64,000 bases of DNA from assembly GCA_050700115.1 (NCBI GenBank), contig JBOHGG010000002.1:140040-204039 (forward strand), written 5' to 3'. Shown piece by piece: positions 17,529-27,029 of the stretch. The notes under the pieces are model-generated. The model ran no database searches. It was not told the origin of the DNA and saw only the letters and a program-made list of their open reading frames with translations. Within the stretch, counting starts at the first letter, position 1, and every line of letters starts with the position of its first letter. Origin of the DNA: GCA-003244245 sp050700115. GTDB taxonomy: Bacteria > Actinomycetota > Actinomycetes > Mycobacteriales > Pseudonocardiaceae. Made by a program: the position numbers and the translations under genes.

Positions 17529-18742
17529 CAGATGCCTCCCACGAACCGACCCGGCGAAAGCCGGTGCTCCGGGTCGAATTGGTTCTTCAGCCTGCGCATC
17601 AACTCCAGAGCGGGTACCGGGCCCCACACGTCCAGACCAGTCCTACGGTGCGGGGGTGCGCAGCGCAGCACGACGCTGCCGCCGTGCCGTACTGCGACAG
17701 TGCGCAGTGCAGACAGCTCGGTAGCTAGCCGGTCACCGTCGGTCAACCCGGCGACGAACACCCCGACGCCGGCGCAGCCGCGCAGCGCGCCCGGTGCCCT
17801 AGCGAGCAGGTCGGCCAGCCCGGTGGGCTCGCAGGTGACCGTCGCGGCAGGTCCCTGCGGCGGGTGCGGGGGCCGACCCCACCAGTCCGGCGGATGCTCG
17901 GTCACCGTTGCCGAGGTTCCGGCCGCCGCGGCGAGCAGGTCGGCGACGTCAGTGGCGCGGGCATCGATACCTCCGGCGACGCCCTCCAGGGCGATCCCGA
18001 CGGTCACCGGACCGCCCGGCGCGTCCCGGTCCACTTCGAGAGCCACCGGATCGTGCTGCGACGCCCGGACAGCGGCGACGGCGGCCGCGGCACGCGTGGC
18101 GTCGGGAGCTGGCACGGTGGCCCAGCGGCTTGCCTGGGGCAGCGGGTGTAGCCGGAACACCGCTTCGGTGATCACACCCAGGGTGCCCAGCGAGCCGGTG
18201 TAGAGCTTGCCCAGGTCGTAGCCGGCGACGTTCTTGACCACCGTCCCCCCCGAGCGGGTGACGGTGCCGTCGGCGAGCACCACGGTGATGCCGATGAGCA
18301 GATCGCGCACCGAGCCGTACCGGTAGCGCAGTGGCCCCGACGCGGCGGTGGCGATGGTGCCCCCGATAGTGCCGGCACTGTCCAGCGCCAGGCGCTGGCG
18401 GTACGGGGCCAACACGTTCTGGAGATCGACCATCTGCAGGCCGGCCTGGGCGGTGACGACCAGGTCGCCGGCGACATGCGCGAGCACCGCGGCCATCCGG
18501 CTGGTGTCCACGATCAGGTCCAGATCGGTTGGTGGGACACCCCAGGACAGCCGGGTGCCGGTGCCCCGCGGGACCACCCGCAGCCCCAGCCCGGCCGCCG
18601 CACGCAACACCGCCGAGACCTCCCCGGTGCTGTGCGGCCAGGCCACCCAGCGCGCCGGCACCCCGTCAACGGTGTCGTCGGCGCAGGCCTGCACCACGTC
18701 AGCGCAGGCCGCACGCAAACCACCGAGAGTCGGGGCGACCAT
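17528..18742 (-). CDS. glcE: glycolate oxidase FAD-binding subunit GlcE
   Basis: 404 residues. FAD-binding PCMH fold with VVPRGTGTRLSWG in the N-terminal lobe and SAGTIGGTIATAASGPLRYRYGS in the second, the usual signature of GlcE. It partners GlcD and GlcF in oxidising glycolate to glyoxylate with electrons passed to the respiratory chain. The start codon overlaps the stop of glcD by one base (TGATG) and its stop overlaps glcF the same way, giving three coupled genes. Confidence 0.93.
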   Translation of the reverse strand: MVAPTLGGLRAACADVVQACADDTVDGVPARWVAWPHSTGEVSAVLRAAAGLGLRVVPRGTGTRLSWGVPPTDLDLIVDTSRMAAVLAHVAGDLVVTAQAGLQMVDLQNVLAPYRQRLALDSAGTIGGTIATAASGPLRYRYGSVRDLLIGITVVLADGTVTRSGGTVVKNVAGYDLGKLYTGSLGTLGVITEAVFRLHPLPQASRWATVPAPDATRAAAAVAAVRASQHDPVALEVDRDAPGGPVTVGIALEGVAGGIDARATDVADLLAAAAGTSATVTEHPPDWWGRPPHPPQGPAATVTCEPTGLADLLARAPGALRGCAGVGVFVAGLTDGDRLATELSALRTVAVRHGGSVVLRCAPPHRRTGLDVWGPVPALELMRRLKNQFDPEHRLSPGRFVGGI

Positions 18743-20217
18743 CAGAACTGCTCCGCTAGGCCCGCGGCCTGCAGCGGATGCACGCCGGAACGCTTACCGG
18801 GTACTTCACCGCACAGCCGCGGAGTGGGGAACACCTTGCCCGGGTTACACACCCCGGCGGGATCGAAGGCGCAGCGCAGCCGCTGCATGGTGTCCAGGTC
18901 GTCGGCGGTGAACATCCGCGGCATGTACTGCGCCTTGTCGGTCCCCACGCCGTGCTCGCCGGTGATCGAACCGCCGTATTCGATACACAGGTCGAGGATC
19001 GCGCCGGAGACCTCCTCGGCGGCCTGCGCCTCGCCGGGTTTGGTCTCGTCGAACAGAACCAACGGGTGCAGGTTGCCGTCGCCGGCGTGGAACACGTTGG
19101 CCACCCGCACCCCGGTACCGGCCGACAGGTCGGCGATCTTGCGCAGCACCTCGGCCAACGCCGTTCTGGGGATCACCCCGTCCTGCACGATGTAGTCGGG
19201 GCTGATCCGGCCCACCGCGGCGAACGCGGACTTGCGGCCCTTCCAGAACAGCGCGCGCTGGGCAGCATCGCGGGCCACCCGGATCTCGAAGGCGCCCGCG
19301 CCGGTGCAGTGCCGCTGCACCGCGGCGAAGGTGTGCTCCACGTCGGCTACCGGTCCGTCCAGTTCCACGATGAGCACCGCACCGGCGCCCTCGGGGTAGC
19401 CACAGGCCACCGCGGCCTCGGCCGCCTCGATCGCCAGCGCGTCCATCATCTCGATGGCGGCCGGGGTGACGCCGTCGGCGATGATCGCCGACACCGCGGT
19501 GCCTGCTTCGTCCACCCCGGGGAATGCGGCGAGCAGGCAGCGCACCGCCTCTGGGTTGCGCAGCAGCCGCACCACGATCTTGGTGGCGATCCCGAGGGTG
19601 CCCTCGCTGCCGACGAACGCGCCGAGTAGGTCGTATCCAGGCACGTCTCGGGTGGTGCCGCCCAACCAGACCAGTTCCCCGTCCGGCGTGACCACCTCGA
19701 CGCCCAGCACGTGGTGCGTGGTGAACCCGTACTTGAGGCAGTGCGCCCCGCCGGAGTTCTCCGCGACGTTGCCACCCACCGAGCAGATCTGCTGGCTGGA
19801 CGGATCGGGGGCGAAGTACCAGCCGTGCGGCGCGGCGGCCTTCGTCACGTCCAAGTTGATCACCCCGGGCTCTACTATCGCCCGCTCATTGGCGGGGTCG
19901 ACCTCCAGGATGCGGCGCATCCGGGAGGTGACGATCAGCACGCCGTCGGCGTGTGGCAGCGCCCCGCCGGACAGCCCGGTACCCGAGCCGCGGGCCACGA
20001 ACGGCACTCCCGCGGCGGCGCAGGCCCGGACCACCGCCGCGATCTGCTCGGCGGACTCCGGCAACACCACCAGTCCCGGCACCACCCGGTACTGCGCCAG
20101 CCCGTCACACTCGTAGGTGCGCAGCCGTTGCCGGTCAGTGATCACCGCCGCAGGCCCGAGCAGCGCGGTGAACTCCGCAGCCAGCACCCCCAGCCCAGCG
20201 CCCTCGTGTGTCGTCAT
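18742..20217 (-). CDS. glcD: glycolate oxidase FAD-linked subunit GlcD
   Basis: About 491 residues, with ATG at 20217 preceded by a GGGGAG site; a GTG one codon earlier is also possible. FAD-binding PCMH domain (VPFVARGSGTGLSGGALP; SVGGNVAENSGGAHCLKYG) and a C-terminal FAD-oxidase domain with the substrate and metal region NVFHAGDGNLHPL and GGSITGEHGVG. This is the catalytic subunit for glycolate or a related 2-hydroxy acid. Divergent from the GDPD gene, with a 99-base promoter region between. Confidence 0.93.
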   Translation of the reverse strand: MTTHEGAGLGVLAAEFTALLGPAAVITDRQRLRTYECDGLAQYRVVPGLVVLPESAEQIAAVVRACAAAGVPFVARGSGTGLSGGALPHADGVLIVTSRMRRILEVDPANERAIVEPGVINLDVTKAAAPHGWYFAPDPSSQQICSVGGNVAENSGGAHCLKYGFTTHHVLGVEVVTPDGELVWLGGTTRDVPGYDLLGAFVGSEGTLGIATKIVVRLLRNPEAVRCLLAAFPGVDEAGTAVSAIIADGVTPAAIEMMDALAIEAAEAAVACGYPEGAGAVLIVELDGPVADVEHTFAAVQRHCTGAGAFEIRVARDAAQRALFWKGRKSAFAAVGRISPDYIVQDGVIPRTALAEVLRKIADLSAGTGVRVANVFHAGDGNLHPLVLFDETKPGEAQAAEEVSGAILDLCIEYGGSITGEHGVGTDKAQYMPRMFTADDLDTMQRLRCAFDPAGVCNPGKVFPTPRLCGEVPGKRSGVHPLQAAGLAEQF

Positions 20218-20316
20218 CACCCACTCCCCTGGCCCCGCATCGCCCTGCCGACTCTTCGTCCAGTGTTGCAGGGCCGACAAACCTCGGCGCGGTACACGGC
20301 CCGGCACAATGGCGGT

Positions 20317-21123
20317 GTGGTCGCGCCCCGGCACCCGTTTCTGGAGGGGCCTTTTCCCCGAGCGTTCGCCCATCGGGGTTGGCACCTCGGCGAGCTGGCC
20401 GCCATGGAGAACTCGCTGGCCGCTTTTCGCCGCGCGGCCGCGGAGGGGTACCGCTACCTGGAGACCGACGTTCGGGCCACCCGGGACGGTGTGGTCGTGG
20501 TCCTGCACGACGCCACGCTGGACCGCACCACTGACGGCTCCGGACACGTCGATCAGCTGGACTGGGCGGCAGTGCGCACCGCGCGGGTGGGCGGCCGCGA
20601 GCCGATCTGCCGGCTGGCAGACCTGCTCGAAGAGCTCCCGGGGGCCCTGCTCAATGTCGACGTCAAGGCTGATTCCGCCGCCGCGCCGGTGCTCGAACTG
20701 CTGCGCTGCACGGGCCAGTGGCACCGGGTGTGCCTCGCGTCATTCTCCGAAGCCCGGTTGCAACGGCTGCGCGCCGTGGCCGGACCACAGCTGCTGACTT
20801 CGATGGGCGTGGCGTCGGCGATCGCATTGCGACTGCGCTCGGCGCTACCGCTGCCCGTCGGGCCGCCGATCCGGGGTGGGCTCGCGCAACTGCCAGTGCG
20901 CCAGTTCCGGATCACCGTGGTGGATCGCCCGCTGGTGCGCTACGCCCACCGCTGTGGCCTGGAGGTGCACGTATGGACGGTGGATCGGGCCGAGGAGATG
21001 GCAGCTCTGCTCGATCTCGGCGTCGACGGCCTGATCACCGATCGGCCTGATGTACTGCGCGCGGTGCTGCGGGCTCGGCGGGCCTGGCCCGGAGAGGTCG
21101 CCAAAGGCGGTACCGGTGGGTGA
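20317..21123 (+). CDS. glycerophosphodiester phosphodiesterase
   Basis: About 268 residues. The GDPD TIM barrel begins with AFAHRGWHLGELAAMENSLAAF (catalytic His and the Asn that binds metal), then YLETDVRATRDGVVVVLHDATLDRTT, which carries the Glu-Asp pair and second catalytic His. No signal peptide, so probably cytoplasmic, hydrolysing glycerophosphodiesters to glycerol-3-phosphate. GTG at 20317 follows a CACAAT -10-like hexamer by only about seven bases, suggesting a nearly leaderless transcript. Its stop overlaps the following transporter start (GTGA). Confidence 0.88.
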   Translation: MVAPRHPFLEGPFPRAFAHRGWHLGELAAMENSLAAFRRAAAEGYRYLETDVRATRDGVVVVLHDATLDRTTDGSGHVDQLDWAAVRTARVGGREPICRLADLLEELPGALLNVDVKADSAAAPVLELLRCTGQWHRVCLASFSEARLQRLRAVAGPQLLTSMGVASAIALRLRSALPLPVGPPIRGGLAQLPVRQFRITVVDRPLVRYAHRCGLEVHVWTVDRAEEMAALLDLGVDGLITDRPDVLRAVLRARRAWPGEVAKGGTGG

Positions 21124-22526
21124 ATCGGCCGGTGAGTGAATCGACGACGCTGGGCGTCCCGCAGGACGAGGCCGGTCGTCGTCACGATCAACGCGCCTGG
21201 TGCTGGTATGACTGGGCGAACTCGGTGTTCCCCACCTCGATCATCACCGTATTCCTGTCGCTCTACCTCACCACGGTGGCCGAGGACGACGCGAAAGCAG
21301 CCGGTCAGCAGTGCCCCGGCGGGAATGCCCTGGTCGACTGCGATGTCTCGCTGCTCGGGCTGGAGTTCCCGGCCGGCTCACTGTGGGGGTACCTGCTCGC
21401 GCTGTCCACCGCGCTGCAAGTGCTGGTGCTACCGCTGACCGGCGCCATCGCCGACCGCACCCAGAACAAGCGGCGGATGCTCGCGCTGTTCGCCTTCACC
21501 GGAGCAGCAGCGACCACCCTGCTCGCCCTGGTGGCTGATACTCACTGGCAGCTCGGCGTTGCGCTGTTCCTGGTGGCAAGCCTCGGCTATGGCGCCTCAG
21601 TGGTCGTCTACTACTCGGTCCTGCCCGAGATCGCGACAGCCGACGAACGGGACGGGCTGTCCGCCCGCGGCTGGGCGTTCGGCTATCTGGGTGGGGGCAC
21701 CGCACTGGTCGTTCAGCTGGCGATCTACCTAGGACGCGACGCGCTGGGGCTGTCCGAATCCGACGCGGTGCGGGTCTGCTTCCTCACCACCGGGCTGTGG
21801 TGGGCAGCATTCACCCTCATTCCGCTGTCCCGGCTGCGCCGCCGTCAGATCCCCCAGGGCGCCGAGACGGGCGCCGCAGTGCTCATTGGCGGCTTCCGCC
21901 AGCTCCGCGGCACGTTGCGCGAGGCCCGCGCCTACCCGCTGACGCTGGGGTTCCTGGCCGCTTACTTGATCTACACCGACGGGATCAGCACGGTGGCCAA
22001 CATCGCGGGTCTCTATGGCGAACGGGAGCTGGGGCTGGAACGCAGCACGTTGATCAGCACGATCCTGATGGTGCAGTTCGTGGCGTTCTTCGGTGCCCTG
22101 CTGCACGGCCGGGTAGCCCGCCGGTTCGGCGCCAAGCGCACGATCATGGGCAGCCTGGTGGGATGGATCGGCGTGGTCACCGCCGCCTACTTCGTCCAGG
22201 CGGGCGATGAACTCCAGTTCTACGCCGTGGCCGTGGGCATCGGGCTGGTGCTGGGCGGTACCAACGCGCTGTCCCGGTCCCTGTTCAGCCAGCTGGTGCC
22301 GCCGGGCAAGGAGGCGGAGTACTTCTCGATCTATGAGGTCGGCGAGAAAGCCACCTCCACGCTGGGCCCGCTGCTGTTCGCTGGGATCGGGCAGGCCACC
22401 GGCTCGTTGCGCCCCGCCATCCTGTCCCTGGTGGCGTTCTTCGTCATCGGCTTCGTGCTGCTCTCCCTGGTGCCCGTGCGCCGGGCGATCCGAGCAGCGG
22501 GCAATAACGAACCCTCAGTCGTCTAG
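21120..22526 (+). CDS. UMF1-type MFS transporter
   Basis: 468 residues, about 11-12 hydrophobic helices. The N-terminal signature WCWYDWANSVFPTSIITVFLSLYL is typical of the UMF1/Atg22-like branch of the major facilitator superfamily. A loop with two Cys (QCPGGNALVDC) lies in the first external segment. Substrate unknown; translational coupling to the GDPD suggests export or uptake of a phosphodiester breakdown product, but this is inference. GTG at 21120; GTG at 21132 is an alternative. Confidence 0.88.
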   Translation: MNRPVSESTTLGVPQDEAGRRHDQRAWCWYDWANSVFPTSIITVFLSLYLTTVAEDDAKAAGQQCPGGNALVDCDVSLLGLEFPAGSLWGYLLALSTALQVLVLPLTGAIADRTQNKRRMLALFAFTGAAATTLLALVADTHWQLGVALFLVASLGYGASVVVYYSVLPEIATADERDGLSARGWAFGYLGGGTALVVQLAIYLGRDALGLSESDAVRVCFLTTGLWWAAFTLIPLSRLRRRQIPQGAETGAAVLIGGFRQLRGTLREARAYPLTLGFLAAYLIYTDGISTVANIAGLYGERELGLERSTLISTILMVQFVAFFGALLHGRVARRFGAKRTIMGSLVGWIGVVTAAYFVQAGDELQFYAVAVGIGLVLGGTNALSRSLFSQLVPPGKEAEYFSIYEVGEKATSTLGPLLFAGIGQATGSLRPAILSLVAFFVIGFVLLSLVPVRRAIRAAGNNEPSVV

Positions 22527-22765
22527 ATGGGTCCCGTCTCGCGCGGACCGGCGAGGCAGCAGGAAACCCGAACGAGTGATGGCATAGACCTAGTAGTGAG
22601 GTAACGCGTCATATTCGCTCTGCGATTCACTCTTTGTGGGGATCGGTGAAGGAGGTCGTCAACCCGGGTCGGCCGATCCGGGAACGTCACGCCCCCCCGC
22701 AGCGTTGCACTCGGTGAGCTTGACCCAGGGGACCTGTGGTCCCCGACCCGGAGAAAGGAAACACC

Positions 22766-23110
22766 ATGGCCGACCGCGTCTTGCGTGGCAGCCGGCTCGG
22801 AACGGTGAGTTACGAGACGGACCGGGACCACGATCTTGCTCCCCGCCGGTCGGTGCAATACGCCTGCCCCAAGGGCCACAACTTCGACGTTCCGCTGGCC
22901 GATGACGCCGAACCCCCCATGACCTGGGAGTGTCGACTACACGGCAACGAGTCGAGGCTGTTCGACGGGGTCGAACCGGAGCCGAAGAAGGCCAAGCCGC
23001 CGCGTACGCACTGGGACATGCTGCTGGAGCGACGCAGCATCCCCGAACTCGAGGAGCTGCTCGACGAGCGACTGACCGAACTGCGCGGTCGCCGCTCCCG
23101 TTCCGCGTGA
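22766..23110 (+). CDS. rbpA: RNA polymerase-binding protein RbpA
   Basis: Actinobacteria-specific RNA polymerase partner that stabilises the open complex with the principal sigma factor, 114 residues. MADRVLRGSRLG at the N terminus, a central zinc-ribbon-like beta-barrel core (YACPKGHNFDVPL with MTWECRLHG), and a basic/acidic C-terminal sigma-interaction helix (THWDMLLERRSIPELEELLDERL). ATG at 22766 preceded by GAGAAAGGAAAC. Its presence is one of the best markers that the host is an actinomycete. The 240 bases upstream hold its promoter; I cannot pick a reliable sigma-R site. Confidence 0.95.
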   Translation: MADRVLRGSRLGTVSYETDRDHDLAPRRSVQYACPKGHNFDVPLADDAEPPMTWECRLHGNESRLFDGVEPEPKKAKPPRTHWDMLLERRSIPELEELLDERLTELRGRRSRSA

Positions 23111-23131
23111 GAGCGGGATCCGCCATCCTCC

Positions 23132-24733
23132 TTACGCCGGAACGCGTCGACGACGGTCCCCCGCGGGTGACCCGCGCTGCGCCACCTTGGCTGCGGCTAA
23201 CCCCAGCCCGCCCAACGCCACCAGGATCCACTCCGGCACGGGGCCCAACCGGGTCGCCAGCGTAGTACCGGAGCGCAACGGGACTCGCGCCACCAGCGCA
23301 TCCGGTGTGAACAGAGTGGTGTGCTGCTCGACAGTGCCCCCCGCGGCGATCACCGCGCTGACCCCGCTGGTGGCCGCCACCAGCACCACCCGGCCGTGCT
23401 CCACCGCACGCACCCGGGAGATCGCCTGCTGCTGGTAGGTCATCTCGGTGAAGCCGAAGGTGGCGTTGTTGGTGGGAACCGCAAGCAGCTGGGCTCCGGA
23501 CTGCACGCTGTGGCGCACCAGATCGTCGAAGACCACCTCAGAGCAGGTGGCTATCCCGACCCGGACCGGCCCCAGGTCCACTGCACCGTCGCTGTTGTCG
23601 TTGCCCGGCACGAAGTTGCCCGCGCGGTCGGCATAGGGACTGAACAGCCGGAAGAAGTCCCGGTAGGGCAGGTACTCCCCGAAGGGCTGCAACCGGCGTT
23701 TGTCGTGCCGTTCGCCTGGGCCAGTGCTCGGGTTCCAGACAATGGCGGTGTTCGTGGTGTGCCCGTCGTCGGTGCGCAGGACGGCGCCGACCAGGATCGG
23801 GACACCGATCGCCCGGGACGCCCGGTTGATCACCGCTCGGGCGTCCGCGTTGCGCAGCGGGTCGATGTCGGAGGAGTTCTCCGGCCAGATCACCAGCGCC
23901 GGTTGGGGGTACCGGCCGGCCACGACGTCGCCGGCGAGCTGCTCGGTGCGTGCGGCGTGGTTGTCCAGCACGGCGCGACGCTGGGCGTTGAAGTCCAGCC
24001 CGGCGCGGGGCACGTTGCCCTGGATCAGCGCGACCACGGCTTGGCCGTCCGTCGCGGTCGTCGGTGCCAACGGGATGGCCGCAAGGCTGACGATCACTGG
24101 CGCCACAGCGAGCAGGGCGGGTGCCACCAGCGTGGGGAGGCGATGGCGCAGGACGATCCGGCGGACCAGCTCCCCGGCGCCGAACCCGGTCAGCACCACG
24201 GCCGCGGTCAGCAGCGGAGCCCCGCCGATCGATGCCACCGGGAGGAACATCCCGGTCGATTGCCCGAACGCCACCCGTCCCCAGGGGAAGCCGTCGAAGG
24301 GCACCCGGGCGATCAGCGCCTCGGCTGCCACCCACACCCCCGTGGCCCACACCGGCGCTGCCGGTAGCCGGGACACCATGGCCACGCCGGCACCGGCCAG
24401 CGCCAACACCACCGCCTCGACGATGGCCAGCGCCAGCCACGGCAGCGGGCCCACGAACTCCCCAACCCAGGACAGCAACGGCACGAAGAAGCCGAGCCCG
24501 AAGGCGAACCCGTAACCGAACCCGGCGCGCACGGTCCGCCCCCGCAGCACCGCCCACAGCAGCGCGAAAACTACGGGTGCGAGCCACCACAGCTCCCGCG
24601 GCGGGGCGGCGATATAGAGCAGCACACCGGCACCGGCGGCGGTACCCGCACGCAGCAACGCCAAGCCACGGCTTCGAACGTTGCGTGGTTGCGGTGCGGG
24701 CCGGTCGTCCGCGGTCACCGTCGGCGCAGCCAC
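23132..24733 (-). CDS. lnt: apolipoprotein N-acyltransferase
   Basis: Membrane enzyme that N-acylates the lipid-modified Cys of mature lipoproteins. About 533 residues: roughly six to seven N-terminal helices (about 15-225), then a periplasmic nitrilase domain and a C-terminal helix. The catalytic triad is readable as Glu in VIWPENSSDID, Lys in ERHDKRRLQPFGEYLPY and Cys in GIATCSEVVFDD. GTG at 24733 is ten bases after the amidohydrolase stop, so the two are co-transcribed. Confidence 0.92.
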   Translation of the reverse strand: MAAPTVTADDRPAPQPRNVRSRGLALLRAGTAAGAGVLLYIAAPPRELWWLAPVVFALLWAVLRGRTVRAGFGYGFAFGLGFFVPLLSWVGEFVGPLPWLALAIVEAVVLALAGAGVAMVSRLPAAPVWATGVWVAAEALIARVPFDGFPWGRVAFGQSTGMFLPVASIGGAPLLTAAVVLTGFGAGELVRRIVLRHRLPTLVAPALLAVAPVIVSLAAIPLAPTTATDGQAVVALIQGNVPRAGLDFNAQRRAVLDNHAARTEQLAGDVVAGRYPQPALVIWPENSSDIDPLRNADARAVINRASRAIGVPILVGAVLRTDDGHTTNTAIVWNPSTGPGERHDKRRLQPFGEYLPYRDFFRLFSPYADRAGNFVPGNDNSDGAVDLGPVRVGIATCSEVVFDDLVRHSVQSGAQLLAVPTNNATFGFTEMTYQQQAISRVRAVEHGRVVLVAATSGVSAVIAAGGTVEQHTTLFTPDALVARVPLRSGTTLATRLGPVPEWILVALGGLGLAAAKVAQRGSPAGDRRRRVPA

Positions 24734-24743
24734 GCCGATCAGC

Positions 24744-26297
24744 CTACGGTCTCCCGGTCCGGCCGCTGTCAGCGTCAGCCACACCCTGCCTACCCAGGGC
24801 GCCTTCGCGCTCGAAGAGGATCCGACCGCGGTGCACGGTGCGCAGACAGCTTGGGGCATCTGAGCTGCCCCAGATCGCGTAGGACGCCGGGACGCCGGGG
24901 GCCAACCGGCCGGCCAACGGGTCCGCCGTGGCCGCCGCCCGGTACCCGCCCTCGGTGTGCGCCGCAAGCGCCTCAACCAGGCCGATCCCCGAACCGGGGC
25001 TGCGGTGCCCCACCGCGGCGTGCACGGCACCCCACGGGTCGACCGGCGTGACCGGCGCGTCGGAGCCGAACGCCAGCACCACACCGGCCGCGGCGAGCAG
25101 CGCGTATGGGTTCATCGCAGCAGCTCGGGCGGCTCCCAGCCGAACTGCGTACATCCCCGCTGGGCCGCCCCAGGCAGCGTCGAAGGCAGGCTGCACGCTG
25201 GCCAGCACGCCCCAGCGCGCCAGCTGCCGGGCCTGGTCGGGATCCACCATCTCCAGGTGTTCGAGCCGGTGCGAGCGCTGCCGCAGCGCGGTGGCACCGA
25301 CCGTGGCCTCCGCGGCGGCGAAGCCGGCGACGACCGCGTCGGTCGCCGCATCGCCGATCACGTGGAACCCGGCCTGAGTGCCGGCTTGGGTGCAGGCCAC
25401 CACATGCGCGGCGATCTGCTCGACGTCGAGGTAGGACGCGCCGCAGCTACCGGGCGCGTCGGTGTAGGGCGCGCGCAGCGCGGCGGTCCGCGAGCCGATC
25501 GCCCCGTCGCAGAACAGGTCACCGGCCAGCCCGTGCGCCCCGGTGGCCGTGAGCAGTTCACGAGCCTGCCCAGCAGTGCAGACCGGCTGGCCCCAATACC
25601 CGACCACCTCGACGCCGTGGTCGGCAGCCAGCAGGTCGGTGAGGTCGTCGATCCCGGAGACGTCCGGGCCCGCACACTCGTGCACAACGGCGACGCCACG
25701 AGCCGCTGCACCGGCCAGGAAGGCTCGCTGCGCGTCGTAACGCTGGCCGGGCGTGATCGACTCCCGGGCGGCCCGGCGGGCGTGGTGGTGCGCCTCGCGG
25801 GTCAGCGGCCCGTCAACCGCCCACCCGGGTGCGCCGATCACCTCGGTGGCCCGGTCCAGAAGTCCTGAGGACACTGCGGCCGAGTGCCCGTCGACCCGGG
25901 ACAGGTACACCGCGGCGCCGCCAGCAGCCCGGTCCAGCTCAGTGCGGGTAGGCGGGCGACGCTGCGGCCATGACATCTCATCCCACCCCTGCCCCCACAA
26001 CACGGTTCCCGGGCGCGCCCGCTGCGCAACCTGGTCCAGGCATTGCTCCAGGGAGGCGCAGCCGGTGAGATCAAGCCCGCCGGCAAGCAGGCCCGCTGAG
26101 GTGGCGTGGACGTGCGCGTCGACGAAGGCCGGGGTGATCAGCGCGCCGCGCAACTCCAGTACCTCGTCAGCATCGCCGAAGCAGGCCCGGCCGGTGCGGT
26201 CGTCGCCGGTCCAGGTCACAGTTCCGTTGACGACGGCGAGCGCGGTGGCCCCGCCAACCGTCGGGATGCGCCCACCCAGCAGCAGTGTCGTGCCCAT
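24744..26297 (-). CDS. YtcJ-like metal-dependent amidohydrolase
   Basis: About 517 residues, amidohydrolase superfamily, YtcJ/amidohydrolase_3 group. The metal-binding VDAHVHATSAGL motif follows a small beta-sandwich (LLLGGRIPTV). Further family motifs are GFHVIGDAATDAVVAGF, HRLEHLEMVDPDQ and FGSDAPVTPVDPW, carrying His and Asp metal and acid residues. The substrate is unknown. Start ATG at 26297. It lies between a small Cys-motif protein upstream and lnt downstream, all leftward. Confidence 0.88.
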   Translation of the reverse strand: MGTTLLLGGRIPTVGGATALAVVNGTVTWTGDDRTGRACFGDADEVLELRGALITPAFVDAHVHATSAGLLAGGLDLTGCASLEQCLDQVAQRARPGTVLWGQGWDEMSWPQRRPPTRTELDRAAGGAAVYLSRVDGHSAAVSSGLLDRATEVIGAPGWAVDGPLTREAHHHARRAARESITPGQRYDAQRAFLAGAAARGVAVVHECAGPDVSGIDDLTDLLAADHGVEVVGYWGQPVCTAGQARELLTATGAHGLAGDLFCDGAIGSRTAALRAPYTDAPGSCGASYLDVEQIAAHVVACTQAGTQAGFHVIGDAATDAVVAGFAAAEATVGATALRQRSHRLEHLEMVDPDQARQLARWGVLASVQPAFDAAWGGPAGMYAVRLGAARAAAMNPYALLAAAGVVLAFGSDAPVTPVDPWGAVHAAVGHRSPGSGIGLVEALAAHTEGGYRAAATADPLAGRLAPGVPASYAIWGSSDAPSCLRTVHRGRILFEREGALGRQGVADADSGRTGRP

Positions 26298-26335
26298 GGC
26301 TCGGCAGTATTCCCTGGTCTGACCCGTGAGCGAGC

Positions 26336-26716
26336 CTATTGTTCGGGCCCATTCGCGGCATGCCGGAGGGTTCCCGACGGCGCAATTCCACCACCGAGCA
26401 GTTCTGCGCGGACCTGAATCCAGGTGGCGCACGGCCAGCGGCGTCGCCACCATCCGACTGGCCACGCCCGCCATCGGCAGGCTCGGCAGGTTCCGCGGCG
26501 GGTGGGTTGATGCAAGGCCAGCGTGTAGCGCAGCGCGGCCAGTGCCCCAGGGTCATGTCCGGCGAGTTCCAGCTCGGCGAGCCGGGACCAGACCGGCCGG
26601 ACCAGGCGCGCGACGCGCGGATCGGCGCGGATGCGCTGCCAGGTGACCTCGCTCAGTCCCGGCGGCGGTTCCGATGTGTGCCGTGGCTGTGACTCAGGCA
26701 TCCGGGACTGGGACAT
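26336..26716 (-). CDS. small conserved protein with CRACRW motif
   Basis: About 126 residues (ATG at 26716; an ATG at 26701 is also possible). Its distinctive part is HQPTRRGTCRACRWRAW followed by RRRWPCATW, a Cys-x2-Cys plus later Cys with Trp/Arg around them, which recalls small actinobacterial proteins of unknown function with a compact metal-binding or nucleic-acid-binding look. It sits 38 bases upstream of the amidohydrolase on the same strand. Function is not known. Confidence 0.5.
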   Translation of the reverse strand: MSQSRMPESQPRHTSEPPPGLSEVTWQRIRADPRVARLVRPVWSRLAELELAGHDPGALAALRYTLALHQPTRRGTCRACRWRAWPVGWWRRRWPCATWIQVRAELLGGGIAPSGTLRHAANGPEQ

Positions 26717-27029
26717 CCGCTGTGGCACTCGCCTTACCGTGGTCGGACCTCTTCTGGCCGTGGTGGGGCCGGACGGACGTCGGGGGTGTCGGCCCGGCCC
26801 CACCACACAACATCGGCCGGGCCAGAGGCACCCCCTGGCCGCCGCTGTGTCGGGAGCGGGGCTAGGTTCTGCCACCCGAGTTCGATCACCCGACCGACAT
26901 GCGGCTCGCAATCAGCCATTTGGATCATAACTAGGGTCATAGCTACGGTCAAAACGGAGCGAGTCGCTACCGCTCAGCTACCGGTGTGCCGACTATGCTG
27001 CGGCCTCCGATTGCAGGAGGGAGCCCTCG
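26717..27029. other. divergent promoter region
   Basis: 313 bases between the leftward CRACRW gene and the rightward XRE regulator. Toward the right end there is a TATGCT hexamer (about 26994-26999) at a sensible -10 distance from the regulator start, and AT-rich sequence with a repeated GTCATAGCTACGGTCA-like stretch (about 26936-26951). No gene or RNA is recognised. Confidence 0.4.

Noticed and set aside
18110..18115. TGGCAC as a possible -24 box
   Set aside because: It lies inside glcE, and no TTGC follows at the required distance.
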